Shown here: positions 45,146 through 49,882 of the stretch, in pieces | How the letters are laid out: every line of letters starts with the position of its first letter | Numbering within the stretch: the stretch's first letter is position 1 | Notes under the pieces: model-generated | Seen by the model: only the letters and a program-made list of their open reading frames with translations | Databases searched by the model: none | What the model was told of the DNA's origin: nothing | Source of the DNA: SAR324 cluster bacterium | Lineage (GTDB): Bacteria; SAR324; NAC60-12 | Length of the DNA stretch: 49,882 bases | Direction of reading: 5' to 3' | Assembly: GCA_015232315.1 (NCBI GenBank) | Contig: JADFZZ010000036.1 | Location: 1 to 49,882 of the forward strand | Program-made: the position numbers and the translations under genes

Positions 45146-46282
45146 CTACCTTAAAAATAAATTGCAAAACGCTTCCCATGTTTTTTCATTCATAGGGACA
45201 TTGGTTGTGGCTTCCTTGTTTTGAGTAGCGGGATCATTGACAAGCAACTTTTGAAAACGGTCAATTTCCTCCTGATACCAGGAGGTGGCGGCCCCGCCAA
45301 TTTTTAATGTTTGCAGTTCTTCTGGCAAATTTTGTGGTTCGATTCGACAAATCCAGCCCAATTCATAGGGATTCATGTTGAGGTACTCCAGGTGTTCCGT
45401 CAATTCACTGTTGACCAGGGCGACCTGACCACTGATAGGTGCTGTGATTTGGGCGGTTTTGTTACCTTGACGGATAGTAAAGAGCAGATCTCCTTTCTTG
45501 AAAAAAGTACCTTCTACAGGTAATTCAAGGCCATCCACTTCCCCAATGATTTTTTGAACAAAATCATCAATTCCCATGCGCACCATCCCATTGAGTTCAA
45601 TCTGCATCCAGGTATGTTTGGGAGTGATAAACAAGCCTGTAGGAATATTGATTTCATATTTTTGGGAGGAAGCTCCCTGAGATGGCGTTACCAGATGGAC
45701 TGTCGGTCTTCGTTCGCGCTCAATACGATCCTGTCGCCGAATCAGTGTCTTGTTCACAAAAGCCACCAACTCATCTTCCGTGAATGGTTTTTGTACATAA
45801 TCCATCGCGCCATGTTTCATGGTTTCCACTGCGGATTCAATGGTGGCGTAACCCGTAATCATAATGACATCCACATCTGGACGGAAGTGCTTGACGGCCT
45901 TGGTAACGTCCAAACCGTTCATATCCGGCATTTTGAAGTCAGTGAATACAAAGTCATAATTGTTTTTCTGAACCAGCCCCAGGGCTTCCTGGCCGGTTTC
46001 TACCGTATCGATGGAGTAGCCGGCCATGACCAGTATTTTGCGGAAACTATCCAATACAATCTGTTCATCATCGACAGCCAGAATCCAGGCTTTGGGGTTG
46101 CTGACCTCAACACGTTTCAGACTTTTAGCCTCATCGGTGAATTCAAGGCGTAGTCCAACATACAGTGCGTTTTCCCGTTCACTTTTCAATTTTGCATTCT
46201 GTCTTTTCTGAATCAAAAGTCGCACCAGAACATCAGCGGTGATAAACAGCACACACATGAGAATGACTACGAGGACAGCCAT
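45146..46282 (-). CDS. Membrane-anchored receiver domain fused to GcvH-like domain
   Basis: The 378-residue protein has an N-terminal helix (about 2-24), a canonical receiver domain (about 66-180; D71/D72, phosphoacceptor Asp115 in 'FVFTDFKMPD', Lys165 in 'YVQKPF') and then a glycine-cleavage H-protein-like domain (about 212-315; 'LFITPKHTWMQIELNGMVRMGI', 'LPVEGTFFKKGDLLFTI', 'APISGQVALVNSEL', 'YELGWICRIEP'). The lipoyl-lysine position (8 before the Pro of APISG) is Asn274, with Lys275 next to it, so lipoylation is doubtful. No DNA-binding domain is present. It is the first gene of the redox operon, 10 bp before the ferredoxin gene. Confidence 0.9.
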   Translation of the reverse strand: MAVLVVILMCVLFITADVLVRLLIQKRQNAKLKSERENALYVGLRLEFTDEAKSLKRVEVSNPKAWILAVDDEQIVLDSFRKILVMAGYSIDTVETGQEALGLVQKNNYDFVFTDFKMPDMNGLDVTKAVKHFRPDVDVIMITGYATIESAVETMKHGAMDYVQKPFTEDELVAFVNKTLIRRQDRIERERRPTVHLVTPSQGASSQKYEINIPTGLFITPKHTWMQIELNGMVRMGIDDFVQKIIGEVDGLELPVEGTFFKKGDLLFTIRQGNKTAQITAPISGQVALVNSELTEHLEYLNMNPYELGWICRIEPQNLPEELQTLKIGGAATSWYQEEIDRFQKLLVNDPATQNKEATTNVPMNEKTWEAFCNLFLR

Positions 46283-46394
46283 AAGGAACTCCTAAAGAGA
46301 TTGATTAATAAATGATGATAAGGGTGTTTTTTGTCACATAGTTGCTGTTTATCAGAATAAAACAGAGAACTCAAACCGTTATTCCACTGGTAAA

Positions 46395-46457
46395 ACTACG
46401 TGTTTTTTTGTGATAAATTAATTTCTACCTGAGGCGTGGTTCAATAAACACGTAGTA
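46395..46457. repeat. 11-bp inverted repeat upstream of redox operon
   Basis: ACTACGTGTTT (46395-46405) and AAACACGTAGT (46447-46457) are perfect inverted copies 41 bp apart, centred about 145 bp upstream of the receiver-GcvH start. It could be a looping operator or a relic of a mobile-element end. Confidence 0.6.
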
Positions 46458-46522
46458 ATACGAGGAATGGCAAAAGAATAACATGGATAACGTGCCCCAC
46501 GGGACGTAGGGCACGAGCATAC

Positions 46523-46561
46523 TTTTTCTGGTTCCCTACCTCTGGTGGGGAACCCTCCTTA
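46523..46561 (+). repeat. Dispersed hairpin repeat, copy B
   Basis: These 39 bp are identical to the reverse strand of 2226-2264; similarity continues to about 46585. The core palindrome is GGTTCCC/GGGAACC. See copy A at 2203-2266. Confidence 0.85.
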
Positions 46562-46620
46562 GCCCACTCCGGTGGCTTGCCAATGCGCAGTGGAAGGGAA
46601 CCGGAGGTGCGTTATGGATT

Positions 46621-46645
46621 GGTTCCTGACGAGACGTCAGGAACC
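46621..46645. repeat. Perfect 11-bp hairpin
   Basis: GGTTCCTGACG-AGA-CGTCAGGAACC, an uninterrupted 11-bp stem with a 3-nt loop, sits right after copy B of the dispersed repeat and shares its GGTTCC edge, so it may belong to the same element. Confidence 0.75.
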
Positions 46646-46694
46646 AGATTAATGTTAAAAAACTTTTGATCGGGTGCTTAATACGAGTGCCTTG

Positions 46695-47040
46695 TAGAAG
46701 TAGTTTTTGCCTGATCATGGCTAAGCCCAGTCTTTTTCACAGACAATGTGCCGGGTTCTGGTCTTTACACGAAACTAAAGAACGCGGCGATAAGCCTCAA
46801 AAGCTAGACCTTAGCCGAAAAGTAAAAAGTCTTTCAATTTAGTATGAAAGAGGAGAAAAGAAGAGTGTAAATCAACAAATCAATCAACCCCGAACCGACG
46901 AGGTCGTTATTATAATGCGAATTAGGGGTTGCAAATATTTGCTAACAATGCGGATGTGTGATTCAATCTGAAGTGGTCGTCATTAATTGGAATCAGACGG
47001 TTACAGGACAGGTGCCTGGGAATCATAACCAGACACACAA
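46695..47040 (+). other. Non-coding stretch with several stem-loops, unexplained
   Basis: No credible gene is seen in the 768 bp between 46283 and 47050. Its right half contains nested pairings. CAACCCC/GGGGTTG (about 46881-46931) encloses CGAC-GAG-GTCG. GGTTA/TAACC encloses CAGG/CCTG (about 46998-47030), just before the ATG of the chimeric gene. The pattern suggests a folded RNA, an untranslated leader or a decayed element end. It matches no riboswitch, tmRNA or intron that I can name. Confidence 0.35.
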
Positions 47041-47050
47041 TAGGTGAAGT

Positions 47051-48865
47051 ATGGACAAAATAGTTTTATATGGAAATCTTCTGAGTGATATCAAACGTCG
47101 GATACGTCAGGCTCAGGCAAAAGCTGTATTATCGGTCAATTCAGAGATGATATGGATGTATTGGGATATCGGACGAATCATTTTGGAACGCCAACAAGAA
47201 GAAGGCTGGGGAGCCGGAGTGATTCCCCGATTATCCAGAGATATCCGCAATGAATTGCCTGAACAAAAGGGATTTTCAGAACGAAATATTGGTAGAATGA
47301 TCGCATTTTTTCGAGAATACCCCGATCCGCAATCAATTTTGCCACAGCCTGTGGCAAAATTAACGGAGCATTCCATTTTAAGTAATATTCCGTGGGGACA
47401 TCATGTGCTTCTGATGGAAAAAATCAAAGATAGAACGATCCGTTTCTGGTATATGGAACAAATCATCACAAACGGCTGGAGCCGTGAGACCCTTTCCTCC
47501 ATGATAAAAAATGATCGGCATCACCGACAGGGGCAGTTGGTTCATAACTTTGATAAAACTTTACCACAGCCTCAATCGGAGATGGTACGACAATCCTTAA
47601 AAGATCCCTATATTTTTGACTTTCTGACCATATCGGAACCGTTTGTGGAACGGGAACTGGAAACAGAACTCATCAGGCATCTTGAAAAATTTCTGATAGA
47701 GTTGGGAGCTGGATTTGCTTTTGTCGGCAGACAATACAAATTGACGGTGACCGACCAGGATTTTTTTATTGATCTGTTGTTTTATCATTTGAAGCTGCGG
47801 TGTTTCGTAGTGATTGATCTTAAAAAAGGTGCCTTCAAACCCGAAGGGGATTCAAGAGACTGCCGATTTGAGTCTTCCCCCCCACACAACGGAGTGACAA
47901 TGTACCCTCATACCGACCCTATTATCATTGCCCTGGATATTGATGATTTCCTAACCCATCATGAATCAAAATCTTTACGGGAAAGAGATTGGCGGGATCC
48001 TGTACATCACCATGAAGACCATTTCATCAGGGTGGAATTCCCTTATCGTGATCATCTGGTTCAGGTTGAACATGTGCTCACCCCTGCGTGTCTCGAATTT
48101 TTCAGGTTCCTGTTTGAACATGAAACAATCCGCGTGGCTTTTTTCAGTTCCGGTATTCGCGAAAGAAATCTTGATCTGGCCCAAAAGATTGTGCGGAAAG
48201 TCATGGAAAAAGACGGTGATTCCACCTGGATACAACGCTATGATGTGTATTCTCGTGAAGACTGTTTTGATACAGAAAGGCTCCGATTTCGTGTGGAAGA
48301 AAAAATCATGAACCAATTTCAGCCCAAACATTTTATGGGGAACCTTAAAAAGGATCTGCGCATGATATCCTGGGGCCGAGAAAAATATCAGGAATTGTAT
48401 CAACAAACGTTTCAGGACCCTTGGGTGCTTCTGCCTGATCCGGAAAAAGATAAAAATCTGCTAACCAATCTGATTCTGATCGAGGAGGATCCTTCCTATT
48501 TGTTCCCTGGTCAGGAAAAACATTTGTTGTTGAGCCCCACTTATAATCTTCCTTATCCGTATTTGATCAATTACCAGAAAGAGGACATGCCTTATGTCCC
48601 GGACGACTGGCGGAACCAGTTCAAATCCTTCAACACCATTTTTTATGCTGCGGGCCTGTTAAACCACATTCTGGAACGACATGTTTCAGAAGGCATTTCC
48701 TTACCTGAAATCCTGTGGCAGGCACAAAGAGACTTCTGGTTGGATCCTACAAATTACAAGGGACGTTATCCTCTCCATTTTTTCACCCAGGGCCGGGAGA
48801 TTCTGCGAAAATATAATCCCTCATTAAACTTCGCCGTTGCTTCCTCAAAACCTGGTTCTCAATAA
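47051..48865 (+). CDS. Chimeric ORF: truncated DUF1016 nuclease joined to HAD-like protein
   Basis: One open frame of 604 codons. Residues 1-265 match DUF1016/YhcG-type PD-(D/E)XK nucleases: N-terminal 'SVNSEMIWMYWDIGRIILERQQ', 'GFSERNIGRMIAFFREYP', then the catalytic region 'FFIDLLFYHLKLRCFVVIDLKKGAFKPE' read across strands. The family continues after 'KPE' with a conserved tail of 80-100 residues, which is missing. Instead about 18 low-complexity residues follow and then a different protein with its own start at 47900. The nuclease part therefore looks truncated by a deletion or insertion that happened to keep the frame. Whether a fused protein is made is unknown. The ribosome site at 47051 is weak. 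Confidence 0.7.
   Translation: MDKIVLYGNLLSDIKRRIRQAQAKAVLSVNSEMIWMYWDIGRIILERQQEEGWGAGVIPRLSRDIRNELPEQKGFSERNIGRMIAFFREYPDPQSILPQPVAKLTEHSILSNIPWGHHVLLMEKIKDRTIRFWYMEQIITNGWSRETLSSMIKNDRHHRQGQLVHNFDKTLPQPQSEMVRQSLKDPYIFDFLTISEPFVERELETELIRHLEKFLIELGAGFAFVGRQYKLTVTDQDFFIDLLFYHLKLRCFVVIDLKKGAFKPEGDSRDCRFESSPPHNGVTMYPHTDPIIIALDIDDFLTHHESKSLRERDWRDPVHHHEDHFIRVEFPYRDHLVQVEHVLTPACLEFFRFLFEHETIRVAFFSSGIRERNLDLAQKIVRKVMEKDGDSTWIQRYDVYSREDCFDTERLRFRVEEKIMNQFQPKHFMGNLKKDLRMISWGREKYQELYQQTFQDPWVLLPDPEKDKNLLTNLILIEEDPSYLFPGQEKHLLLSPTYNLPYPYLINYQKEDMPYVPDDWRNQFKSFNTIFYAAGLLNHILERHVSEGISLPEILWQAQRDFWLDPTNYKGRYPLHFFTQGREILRKYNPSLNFAVASSKPGSQ
47900..48865 (+). CDS. HAD-like protein with internal start (probable native gene)
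   Basis: An in-frame ATG at 47900 with GGAG 6-9 nt upstream begins a protein of 321 residues that is probably independent of the DUF1016 fragment before it. Near its N-terminus 'IIALDIDDFL' offers the paired aspartates of HAD hydrolases (Asp13, Asp15). 'VAFFSSGIRERN' resembles motif II, and 'NLKKDLRMI' with 'LILIEEDPSYLFPGQ' resembles motifs III and IV of NIF/FCP1-like members. The C-terminal third ('WQAQRDFWLDPTNYKGRYPLHFF' in two helices) is unfamiliar. A phosphatase role is inference. Confidence 0.6.
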   Translation: MYPHTDPIIIALDIDDFLTHHESKSLRERDWRDPVHHHEDHFIRVEFPYRDHLVQVEHVLTPACLEFFRFLFEHETIRVAFFSSGIRERNLDLAQKIVRKVMEKDGDSTWIQRYDVYSREDCFDTERLRFRVEEKIMNQFQPKHFMGNLKKDLRMISWGREKYQELYQQTFQDPWVLLPDPEKDKNLLTNLILIEEDPSYLFPGQEKHLLLSPTYNLPYPYLINYQKEDMPYVPDDWRNQFKSFNTIFYAAGLLNHILERHVSEGISLPEILWQAQRDFWLDPTNYKGRYPLHFFTQGREILRKYNPSLNFAVASSKPGSQ

Positions 48866-49036
48866 TCCCTGCTCCCGTCAATGATCTTGAAAGCGCTGGA
48901 GGATGAGCAGAGTCATCGGCTATTTCTTTGATATTGCATCCGGGGAATCCTTAAATTCCGGAAACTGCCACCACGACACACATTGTCAATCAGCAAAACG
49001 CAGTTTAAAGCTGGCAGCATCGGGGAAAACATGATT

Positions 49037-49172
49037 TGGTCGCAAGGTAGTCACATCCTGTAGAGACTTTGCATGAAACGTCTCTCATAATTTTTTCTGG
49101 TTGCGAGACTACAGCATCGTAACCGTCTATTTGTGGTTCCTGCCACTGAGAAGTTGCCTGCAACGTCCCTAC
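49037..49172. repeat. Palindromic and direct repeats in the gap before the nuclease remnant
   Basis: GTAGAGAC at 49060 is mirrored by GTCCCTAC at about 49164-49171, with smaller hairpins inside (AGAGAC...GTCTCT; GTTGCCTGCAAC). An imperfect direct repeat of about 20 bp (TGGTCGCAAGGTAGTC versus TGGTTGCGAGACTACA) is also present. The set resembles intergenic MITE-like units. Its right end supplies the TAG stop of the nuclease ORF. The rest of 48866-49036 shows nothing. Confidence 0.5.
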
Positions 49173-49777
49173 AAATCCAGTGACTCCACCCACACCTTTT
49201 TGCCTTCCACCACCACGCCAATGCCAATGATGTTCTGAATCCCCGCAACCCGGAGTTCAGTGGCGTAGTGTTTGTCCTGAATCTGCTTCAGGGCGCTGGC
49301 CATGGCCGATTCCCCGGTTTCTTCCCGGTGGCGGTTGATTTTTTTGAATTCCAGCACAAAGCCGGTTTTGTGAGGGTCTTTGGGCAGGAGCATGACGTCA
49401 TAGCGTCCATAGCCTGATTCCCGGTTGGAGCGCACCCGGTGTGTTTCGGACAGGTTCACCAGCATTCCCAGCACAAAGGCGTGATATACCTTTTCAGGTT
49501 CCTGTCCGGCGGTGTCATGAAAACTCAGGGTTTCCAGCACCATTTCCCGCAGCACATCCTCGAAGGTTTCCACATCGGCATTCAACAGGGCCTGCAGCAG
49601 GGGATGCAGCCGACGCTCACCGATTTGGCGACTGAGCCAGTGCTGGATGGAGGTGTGAAAAAAGTACTGGACTTCCCGGTTGGGAATGCCCAGTTCATAC
49701 AACGGGGTCAATTCCTGTTCCAAACGGTTGACTGGTTTAAGATAACCGCTGAAGGTTAGTGCAACCTGAAAACCCAT
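49169..49777 (-). pseudogene. 5'-truncated AAA-ATPase-like / PD-(D/E)XK nuclease-9 gene
   Basis: The 202-residue frame matches only the C-terminal part of the AAA-ATPase_like/DUF1703 family, whose full members have about 500-580 residues. It includes 'GYLKPV', 'IPNREVQYFFHTSIQHWL', 'FHAFVLGML'-type helix 'YHAFVLGMLVNLS' and the nuclease centre 'GYGRYDVMLLP' with Asp and 'TGFVLEFKKI' with Glu-x-Lys. The AAA ATPase half that should precede it is absent: upstream (49778-49882) the minus-strand sequence does not continue the family. It is likely a remnant, although a protein could still be made from ATG 49777. Confidence 0.7.
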
Positions 49778-49882
49778 GTCCTCTGGACATGGTCATGGTT
49801 CCAAGGCTCTGCCCGGAACCGGATGAATTCAAGAAAATGGATTCTGGGCACGATCCCATCGAATTTAAAGAAGGGATGGTGT

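Noticed and set aside
46536-46718. 60-codon minus-strand frame upstream of the redox operon
   Set aside because: It lies in the dispersed repeat and a perfect hairpin, and there is no ribosome site.
46695-47040. Group II intron, tmRNA or known riboswitch
   Set aside because: No domain V-like hairpin, no tmRNA tag reading frame and no motif of a riboswitch I can name; left as an unexplained structured stretch.

Overview
The window reads as chromosomal DNA of a Gram-negative, proteobacterium-like organism with respiratory and multiheme-cytochrome capacity. Signal peptides, lipoproteins, a cytochrome c', an NrfD/HybA-type quinone module with a c7-like triheme tail, and a LiuR-regulated leucine pathway all fit a Deltaproteobacteria- or SAR324-like lineage. 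The tRNA-Phe gene lacks an encoded CCA, which argues against typical Gammaproteobacteria. This placement is inference; no taxonomic marker was searched.

Layout. 0-0.85 kb: a Tn5-type IS4-family transposase cut by the left edge. 1.1-6.5 kb: a pilin-like protein, an exported protein, the helicase RecD2, then scpB and a HAD phosphatase on the minus strand. 6.6-10.9 kb: an AT-rich accessory block with a membrane-anchored protein and a lipase-like lipoprotein, lying between a decayed 5' copy and the intact copy of a cytochrome c' gene; the two copies share promoter boxes. 11-21.9 kb: a coiled-coil membrane protein with a 21-bp tandem repeat, an unknown anchored protein, an acyl-CoA dehydrogenase, trpF-trpE(G), and a coupled trio (unknown 576-aa protein, YggU/DUF167, TPR protein).

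22-36.7 kb, all minus strand: a leucine/branched-chain acyl-CoA catabolic region. It runs liuR, isovaleryl-CoA dehydrogenase, methylcrotonyl-CoA carboxylase beta, methylglutaconyl-CoA hydratase, carboxylase alpha, HMG-CoA lyase, a thioesterase, acetoacetyl-CoA synthetase and the fused isobutyryl-CoA mutase IcmF. Leucine-derived isovaleryl-CoA would be carried to acetyl-CoA and acetoacetate, and acetoacetate re-activated. Two small cassettes interrupt it: a MNT nucleotidyltransferase with a broken HEPN remnant, and a DUF4160-DUF2442-DUF2442 trio. Tandem sites upstream of liuR look like its operator. A tRNA-Phe lies just beyond, on the plus strand.

37-46.3 kb, minus strand: signalling and redox genes. 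A branched-chain-amino-acid-type periplasmic binding protein sits upstream of a hybrid kinase with HAMP, HisKA, HATPase, receiver and PP2C/SpoIIE domains. Upstream of these is a compact four-gene set: a membrane-anchored receiver-GcvH-like fusion, a HybA-like four-cluster ferredoxin, an NrfD-like quinone protein with a triheme tail, and a histidine kinase with two heme-c motifs in its periplasmic domain. It looks like a self-monitoring quinone/cytochrome electron-transfer module and is the strongest candidate for an under-described system here.

46.3-49.9 kb: a repeat-rich, partly structured non-coding stretch, a chimeric ORF joining a truncated DUF1016 nuclease to a HAD-like gene, palindromic repeats, and a 5'-truncated PD-(D/E)XK nuclease at the right edge. 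Both ends of the window look like gene-turnover zones.
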